Made by a program: the position numbers and the translations under genes. Below are positions 25,363-33,814 of a stretch of DNA of 64,000 nucleotides, one piece after another. Origin of the DNA: Legionella nautarum (GTDB lineage Bacteria; Pseudomonadota; Gammaproteobacteria; Legionellales; Legionellaceae). The DNA lies in the NCBI RefSeq assembly GCF_001467895.1, contig NZ_LNYO01000002.1, positions 1 through 64,000 of the forward strand, given 5' to 3'. The notes beneath the pieces were generated by a model. That model searched no databases. It was given only the letters and a program-made list of their open reading frames with translations, and was not told the origin of the DNA. How positions within the stretch are numbered: position 1 is the first letter of the stretch; each line of letters opens with the position of its first letter.

Positions 25363-26637
25363 TTATGAAATGTTGCCAAGCTCGTCTAAAGGAAAACTAA
25401 CCAAAACTTTCAACCCTCCCTGTACTCGATTTGTTAGACTGATTTTGCCGCTATGGAGTTGAATAATTTCCTTTGCGATCGTTAATCCCAATCCAGCGCC
25501 GCCGGTTTCGCGCGAGCGGGAGCTTTCGCCGCGGTAATAGGGGAGAAAAACTTGCTCAACCTCGGTTTCTTTTAATCCTGTGCCGTTATCTTCTATGGAA
25601 ATTTCTACCTGATTTGCTTTTTTCTCGACATAAACAACGGCTTGTTTACCGTAATAAATGGCATTATTTATTAAATTGGAAAAAGCGCGTTTTAGTAAAT
25701 TGAGGGAACCAAAATAGATTAATTTATCCACATTAGACGTGAATTGCACATTAAATTTTAGATCCGCAGCATCTTCGCAGAGCGATTGCAACATGGCAAT
25801 TAAATCAAAGCGCTGTTTTTTTTCTTCATCGTGAGCTTCTTTAAAATAATCCAAGGTTTCGCGAATCATCATCTCCATGTCATTAATATCATGCATCATT
25901 TTGTCAAAATGTTTGTTTTGCGTGAGATATTCCATACGTAATTTTAAGCGCGTCATGGGGGTGCGCAGATCATGAGAAATCGCAGTGACGACTTGAGTGC
26001 GGTTTTGTAATAGTTTGCTCATTTTCATCTGTAATGAATTAATTTGATTAAACAGCATGCGTTGATCGCTATTTCCGGTGAGAGGAATGGGTAGCCAATT
26101 TTCTTGGCTTTCGTTGTATTTCAGGCTCTGGATTAAAGTTTGAATCGGTTGATTGAGATTTTTAACTGCCCAGTAATTGATTAAAAATAAAATAAATAAT
26201 AATCCCAGAAGCGCAGCCATCAAAGCGGCTCTCAAGGTATTGTGATTATGCAATGGTGGGATCAAACTAAAATTTAACCAAGATTTTTCTTTAATGAAAA
26301 CAGACAGTTGCAATTGCTTATGCTGTTTTAATAAATCAAAAACAACCGGAGGTTGAAGGCTCAGTAAGGCATCTTGATAAAGCGGTGTTTCTGATAAGGT
26401 CATTTTTGACCAGGGTATTTTTTGTTTCTGCAATACTCGCGGCCAGTCTGCTTCTGGTTGAGATTGTAGCCGATGTACCAATTTGGTAATGGAATGCACG
26501 GTATTGGGTGGGATAACCGGTTTAAAGGCAGTAAAAATAAAATATTGAATTAAAATAATACAGGCTAGCAACACGAGAAGATTGCCTGTAATGAGTAGTG
26601 CATAGGTTTTTTTAGCGGATGAAGTTAATTTGCTCAT
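25363..26637 (-). CDS. Sensor histidine kinase, EnvZ/OmpR type
   Basis: A 424-residue protein with two membrane segments (about residues 14-38 and 136-158) around a 95-residue periplasmic sensor domain, followed by a HAMP linker (159-212) and a HisKA domain with SHDLRTPMTRLKLRM, giving phospho-acceptor His222. HATPase_c shows N box NLINNAIYYG, DNGTGL and GGAGLGLTIAK. The ATG overlaps the stop of the response regulator by 4 bases, so it is a coupled two-gene operon. The signal is unknown. The regulator gene upstream completes the pair. Confidence 0.92.
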   Translation of the reverse strand: MSKLTSSAKKTYALLITGNLLVLLACIILIQYFIFTAFKPVIPPNTVHSITKLVHRLQSQPEADWPRVLQKQKIPWSKMTLSETPLYQDALLSLQPPVVFDLLKQHKQLQLSVFIKEKSWLNFSLIPPLHNHNTLRAALMAALLGLLFILFLINYWAVKNLNQPIQTLIQSLKYNESQENWLPIPLTGNSDQRMLFNQINSLQMKMSKLLQNRTQVVTAISHDLRTPMTRLKLRMEYLTQNKHFDKMMHDINDMEMMIRETLDYFKEAHDEEKKQRFDLIAMLQSLCEDAADLKFNVQFTSNVDKLIYFGSLNLLKRAFSNLINNAIYYGKQAVVYVEKKANQVEISIEDNGTGLKETEVEQVFLPYYRGESSRSRETGGAGLGLTIAKEIIQLHSGKISLTNRVQGGLKVLVSFPLDELGNIS

Positions 26638-27362
26638 GATAAACTGACTTGCACTTTTAGTTGATAACCGCCGCCTCTAATCGTTTTTAACAACAGAGGA
26701 CTCCGTGGATCTAATTCGATCTTTTTGCGTAAACGACCAATCAAAACATCGATCGTACGGTCCATGGGATCGCAATCACGATCATATAATAAATCGGTTA
26801 ATTGGTCGCGGCTTAGAATGCGTCCTGGATGTTCGAGAAAAATAAGTAATAAATCATATTCGCGCTGGCTTAAAGAAATCGCAATCTCATCCTCATCGAT
26901 TAGGCAATGAGTTTCCCTATCTAATTGCCAATTGGCAAAGCGCAAGCGCTTCAGTGGTTTTAGGCGTTGACTGGTTTGCTGCAATTCGCCATTAGCCCGT
27001 CTTAGTTGAGCTTTGACCCGAGCTAAGAGTTCACGCGCGCTAAATGGCTTAGTGATATAGTCATCAGCACCTAATTCCAAACCTGCAACTCGATCGGCTG
27101 TACTGTCGGCTGCACTTAACATAAAAATAGGCACATCATAATTTTGGCGAATCGTTTTACATAAACTCAAACCATCAGGCCCTGGCAACATAATATCAAG
27201 GATGATTAAGTCAAAATTATTTTCCCGTAATAACTGCGCTAAATTGCTGCCGTTATAGGCAGAGGTTGTTCTATAACCATGTTGAGATAAATAATCGCTA
27301 ATTAATAGATTAATTTCTTTATCATCATCGATAATTAAAATATGATTTTTTTTCATGTTCAT
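26634..27362 (-). CDS. OmpR-family response regulator
   Basis: A 242-residue protein with a receiver domain (residues 6-118): acidic pocket IDDD, phospho-Asp56 in LDIMLPGPDG, and the switch region LGADDYITKPFSARELLARV containing the conserved lysine. The winged-helix DNA-binding domain (about 140-238) has LSQREYDLLLIFLEHPGRIL and RTIDVLIGRLRKKIE. It is the partner of the kinase that follows. A second ATG at 27356 (MKKNH...) is an alternative start. Confidence 0.93.
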   Translation of the reverse strand: MNMKKNHILIIDDDKEINLLISDYLSQHGYRTTSAYNGSNLAQLLRENNFDLIILDIMLPGPDGLSLCKTIRQNYDVPIFMLSAADSTADRVAGLELGADDYITKPFSARELLARVKAQLRRANGELQQTSQRLKPLKRLRFANWQLDRETHCLIDEDEIAISLSQREYDLLLIFLEHPGRILSRDQLTDLLYDRDCDPMDRTIDVLIGRLRKKIELDPRSPLLLKTIRGGGYQLKVQVSLS

Positions 27363-27533
27363 AAATACTGTTTTGGCCTAATTTCATTTTATTTAAGATA
27401 CTTCAAGAGGTTAAATTAGCATTTTGTAGTTTCTTGGGTATATTATACCATTCCTAGGTAACAAGGTTGTTACTACGATAAGGAAGGGATCAAAGGGATT
27501 TAATTTTCGATTGAGCCTAGGTTTTACCGAGCA

Positions 27534-28160
27534 ATGATGATACCTGAATTTTATAAGTTAATGTTGATAACCCATCGGCAGCAGCAACCTTTAGCCGATT
27601 ATCTGCAGTTTATTGAAACATGCATCGCTTCAGGGGTGACTAGTGTACAGCTGCGCGAAAAAGGAGCTGCAGCATCATTTCTCCTCGATTATGCCCGTCA
27701 ATTGAAAACCTTATTAGATCAATTCCATATTCCTTTAATAATTAATGATAATGTAGAGCTTGCTCTAGAAATTGATGCTCATGGTGTGCATTTAGGGCAA
27801 TCAGATGGCTCTCCAATCGTTGCTCGTCGGCGGCTAGGCGCGAATAAATGGATAGGTTTGTCTATCGAAACGGGACAAGAACTGATTAAAGCGAATGCCT
27901 ATGACGTGAATTATGTCGCGGCGAGTGCTGTTTTCCCAACCAATAATAAAGCGAATATTTGTAAAGTTTGGGGCTTAGCCGGTTTAAGTGCTTTGGCTAA
28001 GAATTCGGTGCATCCGGTGGTTGCTATTGGTGGAATTAATCAACATAACATTCAAGAGGTGATGACAGCCGGTGCAAAAGGGGTGGCAGTGATTGCTGCT
28101 TTACATGATGCTGCAAATCCTAGTGAGATGACAGCTTATTTGCGTGAATTAATTAGTTGA
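27534..28160 (+). CDS. thiE: ThiE, thiamine-phosphate synthase
   Basis: A 208-residue protein that couples hydroxymethylpyrimidine pyrophosphate with hydroxyethylthiazole phosphate to give thiamine phosphate. TIM-barrel motifs visible: VTSVQLREKG, PLIINDNVELALEIDAHGVHLGQSD (split here as LIINDNVELA and GVHLGQSD) and VAIGGINQHNIQEV. The next two thi genes lie on the same strand, but a 222-base spacer with a family B repeat separates thiE from thiM. No TPP riboswitch-like sequence was found upstream. The upstream spacer has small palindromes (GGTATATTATACC at 27437). Confidence 0.93.
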   Translation: MMIPEFYKLMLITHRQQQPLADYLQFIETCIASGVTSVQLREKGAAASFLLDYARQLKTLLDQFHIPLIINDNVELALEIDAHGVHLGQSDGSPIVARRRLGANKWIGLSIETGQELIKANAYDVNYVAASAVFPTNNKANICKVWGLAGLSALAKNSVHPVVAIGGINQHNIQEVMTAGAKGVAVIAALHDAANPSEMTAYLRELIS

Positions 28161-28220
28161 AGGTCGTTGATTTCCCCAACTCTCCGTATATCATCTCGGG
28201 CAAAGCGAGGGCTCGGAGGT

Positions 28221-28287
28221 AAGTTGTCATCCTTGCGAAGGGCAGGGATGACAACTTAAGCATAATGAGGGTAATTAACTCAAATTC
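28221..28287 (+). repeat. Dispersed repeat family B, copy 1
   Basis: A hairpin with arms AAGTTGTCATCC and GGATGACAACTT (28221-28257) is followed by a conserved tail CATAATGAG-GTAATTAACTC. Nearly the same unit occurs at 53570-53633. It fills the thiE-thiM spacer, so it may affect transcription or mRNA stability between them. Confidence 0.75.
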
Positions 28288-28382
28288 ATGCCCAAGAAAT
28301 ACCTGGGATACCTCTGCGCGAGATAAGGTATGGGGAAATGAGCTATTGACAAATTCATGACAAGGTCTTCAAAGGAGAGAAA

Positions 28383-29198
28383 ATGATTAAGTTAATGAGA
28401 GAATTAGAAACGTCCTTAACTCATTTACGCCAGGCTAAACCCTTAGTGCTTTGTTTAACTAATTTTGTCACCATGGATTTGATGGCGAATAGCTTATTAG
28501 CTCTGGGGGCGGCGCCATTGATGAGTCAATCAGCCGAAGAGCTAGATGAGCTGGTTAGCATTAGCCAGGCAGTTTATCTCAATATGGGTACCCTAGATCA
28601 ACCTTTTTGCGAAAGAGCTCTGCAAGCCGCAGAAATAGCTATCAGCCAAAACAAGCCAGTGATTTTAGATCCGGTCGGTGCAGGGGCTAGTCGATTACGG
28701 ACCAAGGCAGCTAAATCCCTTCTACCTTTGGTAGACATTATTCGTGGTAATGCCAGTGAAATTTTAGCTTTGGTCGATGAAGTGAGTGAGTCAAAAGGCG
28801 TGGAGGCTTCGTGTTCTGTTAATCAAGCCGTGGCCGCAGCTCAAACACTTGCTTCATCGATGCAGAAAGTGGTTGTCGTAAGTGGGCCTGTTGATTTAAT
28901 TATAAAGGGTACAGAAAAAATAAGCCTTCCTTTTGGTTCCCCCTTGATGTCCTTGATTACTGGAATGGGTTGTACTTTGACTGCTGTGATTGCGGCCTTT
29001 GCTGCAACCGGTTTAAATTCTTATCAAGCTGCTGTTTACGCGACTGCTTATTTTGGTTTATGCGGTCAAGCAGTTCATCAGCAGGCTCAAGGACCTGGCC
29101 GCTTCAGAGAATTATTTATTGATAGTTTGTATAAACCGGATTGGACTGTATTCAATGAAGATGTTGCTATGGTCAATGCGGATGAGTGTTTATTGTAA
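28383..29198 (+). CDS. thiM: ThiM, hydroxyethylthiazole kinase
   Basis: A 271-residue ribokinase-fold enzyme that phosphorylates the thiazole moiety for thiamine salvage. Motifs: CLTNFVTMDLMANSLLALGA (residues 24-43), APLMSQSAEEL, the substrate loop VILDPVGAGASRLRT and the anion hole GMGCTLTAVIAAF. AAAGGAGAGAAA precedes the ATG. It is followed 22 bases later by thiD. Confidence 0.92.
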   Translation: MIKLMRELETSLTHLRQAKPLVLCLTNFVTMDLMANSLLALGAAPLMSQSAEELDELVSISQAVYLNMGTLDQPFCERALQAAEIAISQNKPVILDPVGAGASRLRTKAAKSLLPLVDIIRGNASEILALVDEVSESKGVEASCSVNQAVAAAQTLASSMQKVVVVSGPVDLIIKGTEKISLPFGSPLMSLITGMGCTLTAVIAAFAATGLNSYQAAVYATAYFGLCGQAVHQQAQGPGRFRELFIDSLYKPDWTVFNEDVAMVNADECLL

Positions 29199-29220
29199 CT
29201 ATCTGCCTGGGAGAAATAAC

Positions 29221-30048
29221 ATGAGTATGCGTTACAAAACCTTGTCTATTGCAGGATTTGATGGGTCTGGAGGAGCAGGTATCCAAGCTGATTTAAAAAC
29301 CTTTTCTGCTTTTGGATGTTATGGAATGACTGTATTAACTGCTCTACCTGTGCAAAATACTCAGGGTGTTAAATCCTGCTATGAGCTTCCCTTATCCGCA
29401 ATAGATGAGCAATTACATGCCATTTTCGAAGATATTAAACCAAATAGTATTAAAATAGGCATGTTATTTAAAAAGGAAATTGTTGAACTTGTAGCCCATT
29501 TTCTTAGTAAACACGCTCAGGGAATTCCTCTGGTGCTGGATCCGGTTACTATTGCTAAAAGTGGCGATTCCTTATTGGAGCCTGCGGCTTTAAATGCAAT
29601 GAAAACGCTTCTGCTCCCGTTAACGACCATAGTAACGCCCAATTTACCTGAGGCGAAAAGCTTATTAAATTCCACAAGTATAGTAACTATGCCTGAAATG
29701 GCCCAACAACTTTTAGAATTAGGATCAGAATACGTGTTATTAAAAGGCGGTCATTTAGAAGCTGAGCACTCTAATGATTTCTTAGTCGGTAGAGAAGGAA
29801 ATAGTTATTGGCTAGAAAGTCCAAGAGTTATTTCCAAAAATACTCACGGGACGGGTTGCACCTTATCGGCTGCAATCACCTCCTGTTTAGCGTTTGGATT
29901 TAACATGCTTGAAGCTTGTCAAACCGCGAAAAATTACATTTTCCATGCAATCGATGCAGCGAAAAATGAAGATTTAGGCAAAGGCTTTGGCCCTCTTCAT
30001 CATTTTTATCATCTATGGCCGACCGTTGAGAAAATTAAATTAGCCTAA
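29221..30048 (+). CDS. thiD: ThiD, hydroxymethylpyrimidine (phosphate) kinase
   Basis: A protein of about 275 residues that phosphorylates HMP twice to make the pyrimidine substrate of ThiE. Motifs: GFDGSGGAGIQADLKTF at the N-terminus, KIGML, VLDPVTIAKSGDSLL, LLKGGHLE and NTHGTGCTLSAAI. The frame is open upstream inside thiM, but the ATG at 29221 with GGGAG 7 bases ahead and the family's N-terminus decides the start. Together thiE-thiM-thiD make a salvage set; no thiC, thiG or thiS gene is in the window. Confidence 0.93.
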   Translation: MSMRYKTLSIAGFDGSGGAGIQADLKTFSAFGCYGMTVLTALPVQNTQGVKSCYELPLSAIDEQLHAIFEDIKPNSIKIGMLFKKEIVELVAHFLSKHAQGIPLVLDPVTIAKSGDSLLEPAALNAMKTLLLPLTTIVTPNLPEAKSLLNSTSIVTMPEMAQQLLELGSEYVLLKGGHLEAEHSNDFLVGREGNSYWLESPRVISKNTHGTGCTLSAAITSCLAFGFNMLEACQTAKNYIFHAIDAAKNEDLGKGFGPLHHFYHLWPTVEKIKLA

Positions 30049-30160
30049 TGGTAATCAGCTCTGGGCTTCCTTTATGCTTCGAACTTCCAATTGCAATTTG
30101 ATTTTTTTCTATTTTTAGGACTATAACTTATTGGTGGCTAAATGAAAAAGGAATGAAGCG

Positions 30161-30742
30161 ATGCGTACCTTTCTGATTGCGATTTTAGTGATAGTCGTTC
30201 TCTTGGTATTCTGGATTGTCGGTATTTATAATAGCCTCATCGGCTTAATTGAGGCCATCAATAACAATAAGAGACAAATTGATATTCAATTAGACCGACG
30301 ATATAAAGTTTTTGAATCCCTAATTGAAACAGTCAAAAAATACATGGATTACGAGCAGACTACTTTAAAAGATGTGGTGGCGCTGCGAAATCAAGCTCAG
30401 GCTGCTAAGGCTGCTGGTGATGAAAAAGGTCGTATAGCCGCTGAAAACGGCATTTCTCAGATTGCCTCAAATCTAAATGTGGTATTCGAACAATATCCTG
30501 ATTTGAAAGCAAATCAGAACGTGTTACAACTGCAAGAAGAAATTGTTAACACAGAGAATAAGCTAGCTTATGCAAAACAGGCTTATAACGACAGTGTGGA
30601 GCGCTATGAGGCGAAGAAAAAATCGTTCTTTGAATCATTAGTAGTTAATTTCTTCCACGATAAGTTAGATAAAGTTTTTGAATATTGGTCCTTGCCCGAA
30701 GAGCAAATTCAGGCGCGTGAAGATTATACAGTCAAATTTTGA
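30161..30742 (+). CDS. lemA: LemA family protein
   Basis: A 193-residue protein with one N-terminal membrane helix (residues 4-24), followed by the LemA helical bundle with YNSLIGLIEAINNNKRQIDIQLDRRY (read here as NSLIGLIEAINN and QLDRRYKVFESLIETVKKY) and a C-terminal amphipathic region. LemA proteins are membrane proteins of unclear function, often paired with an M48 protease, as here: the protease gene starts 8 bases after the stop. Confidence 0.9.
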   Translation: MRTFLIAILVIVVLLVFWIVGIYNSLIGLIEAINNNKRQIDIQLDRRYKVFESLIETVKKYMDYEQTTLKDVVALRNQAQAAKAAGDEKGRIAAENGISQIASNLNVVFEQYPDLKANQNVLQLQEEIVNTENKLAYAKQAYNDSVERYEAKKKSFFESLVVNFFHDKLDKVFEYWSLPEEQIQAREDYTVKF

Positions 30743-30750
30743 GCTAACTT

Positions 30751-31791
30751 ATGCCACTATCTGATTATCAAGCCTCTGTAGGCAATTGGCGTGAACAGTT
30801 GCGGCGAAATGAGCGCAAGACCCGTTGGGTCATTGTGCTCTTTGTTGCAATTTATACTCTAGTAGGATTGCTAGTTGACGCGATTGTTTTAGAGGAAAAT
30901 TTCTATCCTCATCCCACCTTGAGGCAGTCGCTTTATGCTTTAATAACACTGCAAGCAATTCCTTTCGCAACGATACTCATGTTTTGTTTTGCGGCAATTT
31001 CTTTACTGATTACTTATGCAATGTATGACAAAATTATGCTATTGGGCACCGATTATCATGAAATTACCCCTGAAACAGCACAAAATTTGCAAGAAAAACA
31101 ACTTTATAACGTGGTTGAAGAAATGAAAGTTGCGTCTGGCCTTAAGTTTATGCCCAAAGTGTACATTATCGAAGCAAATTATATGAACGCTTTTGCAAGT
31201 GGTTATAGTGAAAAATCGGCAATGGTGGCGATTACTCGTGGTTTGATGGAGAAATTAGACCGAGCGGAAATGCAGGCTGTTATGGCCCATGAATTAAGCC
31301 ATATCCGCCATCATGATATTAAATTAACTTTAATGGTCGCTGTCCTCTCTAATATCCTACTCATTGTTGTCGATATTTTGTTTTATTCTGTGATTTATCG
31401 TGGTGATAATGATAGAAGAGAGCAAAACCAATTTGTGCTAGTAATTACTCTTTTGCGCTATGTCTTGCCGATTATTACCGTAGTGCTTACATTGTTTTTA
31501 AGCCGTACCCGCGAATATATGGCGGATTCCGGTGCAGTCGAATTAATGCGGGATAATGAACCCATGGCGCGGGCTTTACTAAAAATTTCGGAAGATAATC
31601 AACAACATGCTGCAGAATATGTACAGGAATATGGAAGTACGGCTCATGAGCAATTAAGACAATCCTCTTATTTATTCGATCCTTCCAGTATTGACCCGGT
31701 TAAATCGTTTAACAATGCTTTTTCAACTCATCCTGATATAGAGGAGCGCTTGAACGCTTTAGGTTTTAAACGAAAAGATCCCTCTAAATAG
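30751..31791 (+). CDS. HtpX-like M48 membrane metalloprotease
   Basis: A 346-residue protein with membrane segments at about residues 26-47, 64-91, 193-213 and 228-250. The zinc site HELSH is at His180-Glu181-His184 in VMAHELSHIRHHDIKL, and the third ligand region is SRTREYMADSGAVELM (Glu near 256). It matches HtpX-type proteases that degrade damaged inner-membrane proteins, but the N-terminal extension is longer than in E. coli HtpX, as is usual for LemA-paired members. It forms an operon with lemA. Confidence 0.9.
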   Translation: MPLSDYQASVGNWREQLRRNERKTRWVIVLFVAIYTLVGLLVDAIVLEENFYPHPTLRQSLYALITLQAIPFATILMFCFAAISLLITYAMYDKIMLLGTDYHEITPETAQNLQEKQLYNVVEEMKVASGLKFMPKVYIIEANYMNAFASGYSEKSAMVAITRGLMEKLDRAEMQAVMAHELSHIRHHDIKLTLMVAVLSNILLIVVDILFYSVIYRGDNDRREQNQFVLVITLLRYVLPIITVVLTLFLSRTREYMADSGAVELMRDNEPMARALLKISEDNQQHAAEYVQEYGSTAHEQLRQSSYLFDPSSIDPVKSFNNAFSTHPDIEERLNALGFKRKDPSK

Positions 31792-31856
31792 ATTCTTAGA
31801 CTTTCGCTTTTATTGGGACATGCAAAAAAGTTGAGTCCTTTCCATAGCAGTAAGGC

Positions 31857-32123
31857 TAAGCCCGAACTGTTTTATCCCCACGAAATGACTATCTAAGGAG
31901 TTGTATTCATTTTATCCCGTTCAGCCTGAGGAGCACGCATGGCGTGCGTCTCGAAGGCTTGAGGTGCTCGAAGGGCCCGCCCTGAGGCCTCCTTTCGAAG
32001 GAGGGTTTTTGCGATGCTTCGAGACAGCGCTGTGCGCTTCCTCAGTGTGAACGGTATAAACAAAACGATCAATGAACTAAACAGTCTATTTAATTTCGTG
32101 GGGATACCTCAGAGCCCGAATGG
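31857..32123 (-). repeat. Dispersed repeat family A, copy 2 (full length, inverted)
   Basis: About 267 non-coding bases that match copy 1 (22964-23231) in reverse orientation. Both ends carry TATCCCCACGAAAT in inverted orientation (left + strand 31876; right on the - strand near 32104), so the element has terminal inverted repeats of at least 14 bases. The interior has hairpins around CGCATGGCGTGCG and CAGCGCTGTGCGC. No reading frame of useful length is present. Confidence 0.8.
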
Positions 32124-32137
32124 GGCCAGATAAATAG

Positions 32138-32177
32138 GGACCAAAGCTTATAGCCTGGCGGCTATGAGCTTTGGTCC
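32138..32177 (+). other. Near-perfect 18-base-pair hairpin
   Basis: GGACCAAAGCTTATAGCC and GGCTATGAGCTTTGGTCC pair with one mismatch around a TGGC loop. It directly follows repeat copy 2 and lacks a T-run, so it is not a classical terminator for lemA-htpX, although it could act as an RNA 3' end stabiliser. Confidence 0.6.
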
Positions 32178-32211
32178 AGCATTTCCTTAGCATTTCTAAA
32201 AAAATGAATAT

Positions 32212-32240
32212 TTTACAAAGACAAAGTTAGAGCCTAGTAT
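32212..32240 (+). promoter_or_regulatory. Predicted promoter of the small DUF1328 gene
   Basis: TTTACA, a 17-base spacer and TAGTAT lie 44 bases before the ATG at 32284, which itself has AAAGGAG in front. Confidence 0.5.
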
Positions 32241-32283
32241 TAAAGAGGAGTATGAGGATTACTAAAAATAAAAGGAGTTAATC

Positions 32284-32475
32284 ATGTTAATGTGGGCTCT
32301 TATTTTCTTAGTCATTGCAATAATTGCTGGAATCTTTGGTTTCAGGGGGGTGGCCTCAACGGCTGTTGATATTGCAAAAGTATTATTCTTCTTATTTATT
32401 GTTATCTTCCTGGTGTTGCTGATTCTAAGTTTATTTGGGGTAGGTACTCCACCTCCACCTGCACCAACACCATAG
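32284..32475 (+). CDS. DUF1328 (UPF0391) small membrane protein
   Basis: A 63-residue protein with two membrane helices, the first with [20 protein letters not shown] (residues 6-25) and the second about 34-54, then a Pro-rich tail. This pattern defines the DUF1328/YtjA family of stress-associated small inner-membrane proteins of unknown function. It is monocistronic, with its own promoter and a strong hairpin after the stop. Confidence 0.88.
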   Translation: MLMWALIFLVIAIIAGIFGFRGVASTAVDIAKVLFFLFIVIFLVLLILSLFGVGTPPPPAPTP

Positions 32476-32482
32476 TTTAAAG

Positions 32483-32513
32483 ACGCGTTGACCCTCTTTT
32501 AGGGACAACGCGT
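32483..32513. terminator. Strong hairpin between convergent DUF1328 and corA genes
   Basis: The arms ACGCGTTG-CCCT and AGGG-CAACGCGT are fully complementary except one unpaired A on each side. No long T-run follows, but its position between two convergent stops suggests transcript ending. Confidence 0.55.
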
Positions 32514-32524
32514 TCCCTTATTGA

Positions 32525-33502
32525 TTAAAGCCATTTTTTCCGTTTAAAGTATTTATAAGGAACTAAGGCAGAAATAAACATCATCCCGATAGCCAAAAAA
32601 TAACCCCACTTGAAAGAAAGCTCAGGCATAAAGCGAAAGTTCATCCCGTAAACACTAGCGATGAGCGTGGGTGGCAGAAAAATAACTGCGGCGACAGAGA
32701 ATATCTTGATAATGGCGTTCTGTTCAATATTAATCATACCTAATGTGGCATCCAAGAGAAAATTCACTTTCGTGGAAATAAAACTAGCATGGTCGCTTAA
32801 TGCGCCGATATCTTTACTTAGAGTAGCAAGCCTTGTATGCCCTTTCGTATCGAGGTCTGTGCCGACGGATTGCCCGAAAAACGGGATGAGGCGGCTAAAG
32901 GTCACTAAACACTCACGTGCTTTCGTATTTAAGTCCGCATTTGTACCTATTTTTTGGATCAAAAATTGATAATTTGGTTTTTTTTCTTCTAGAGAACTTA
33001 GATCAGGTCTGAAAATTAATTTAGAGCATTCTTCCAGATTATGACCGACAATTTCTAGGATATCGGCTAAGCGATCGATCGTCGCTTCTAGCAGTTCAAT
33101 AAGTACCATCGCGGCATGGTTATGGTTTAAATCAGAACTATTTAATTGAGAGATAAGTAATTTAAATGCCTGAGGCTCAATGTACCGGATAGTAACAAGT
33201 TGTTTCTTAGTGAGGATAAAAGTAACCACATCTTGTTTAGGATCACGTGAGGAAGATTTAGCAATCATGGAGGCTGTCATAAACAGGGCATCTTTATACT
33301 TATAAAGACGGCTTGATAACTCGATTTCAATCATTTCTTCTCGCGTTGGGATCTTTAAGCAGAGCAATTTCTCTAGTTCTAATTTTTCCGCACGCGTTGG
33401 ATGCAGTAAATCAATCCAGACTGCATCTTTTAATAAAGAAAGATTATCCTCCCTGATTTCATAGGTTTTGAGCGTCCCTTCATTCAAGTAGGCTGTAATC
33501 AT
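32525..33502 (-). CDS. corA: CorA-family magnesium/divalent cation transporter
   Basis: A 325-residue protein. The large N-terminal cytoplasmic domain is followed by two C-terminal membrane helices with the pore signature YGMNF at the end of the first (SVYGMNFRFMPEL, near residue 284) and a basic C-terminus YKYFKRKKWL. CorA proteins form pentameric Mg2+/Co2+ channels. The gene is alone; upstream is a 312-base spacer containing a nine-G tract. Confidence 0.92.
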   Translation of the reverse strand: MITAYLNEGTLKTYEIREDNLSLLKDAVWIDLLHPTRAEKLELEKLLCLKIPTREEMIEIELSSRLYKYKDALFMTASMIAKSSSRDPKQDVVTFILTKKQLVTIRYIEPQAFKLLISQLNSSDLNHNHAAMVLIELLEATIDRLADILEIVGHNLEECSKLIFRPDLSSLEEKKPNYQFLIQKIGTNADLNTKARECLVTFSRLIPFFGQSVGTDLDTKGHTRLATLSKDIGALSDHASFISTKVNFLLDATLGMINIEQNAIIKIFSVAAVIFLPPTLIASVYGMNFRFMPELSFKWGYFLAIGMMFISALVPYKYFKRKKWL

Positions 33503-33814
33503 AGGATCTTAAGTTTTGAGTTTATCCATTAAATTAACCTACTTAGTTATGACAATCCAGTCTTACCTTGCTTGCAATATTGTTCATATAGGGGGGGGGC
33601 AATTCAGAGAGCTTAGAAAGGCTTCTTCCAAGTATAGAAATTGAACACTCTGATAAAAGAGATATTTGCTCCTCATTCTAGCGAAGAGCCGGGAATTCGC
33701 AGATCACCGTAGACGTCAGAATGGAGGAGCAAGAGAATTATTATCAACAGCCTGCGACCCAGGATAGTGCAGCTCAAGAGCAAGCTAGTGAGCCAGATAA
33801 CTACCCCGCTATGT
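33503..33814 (+). other. 312-base spacer with a G9 tract and a small Gln/Glu-rich ORF
   Basis: The spacer between corA and the next - strand gene has a run of nine G at 33591-33599. From 33721 an ATG opens a 42-codon + strand frame to 33849 (MEEQENYYQQPATQDSAAQE...), overlapping the 3' end of the 450-residue gene on the other strand. Its composition is protein-like but it has only a weak ribosome binding site, so it may be a remnant or chance. Confidence 0.3.

Noticed and set aside
27363-27533. TPP riboswitch upstream of thiE
   Set aside because: No CTGAGA-type P2 or ACCTGA P4 aptamer motifs were seen; only short palindromes are present.
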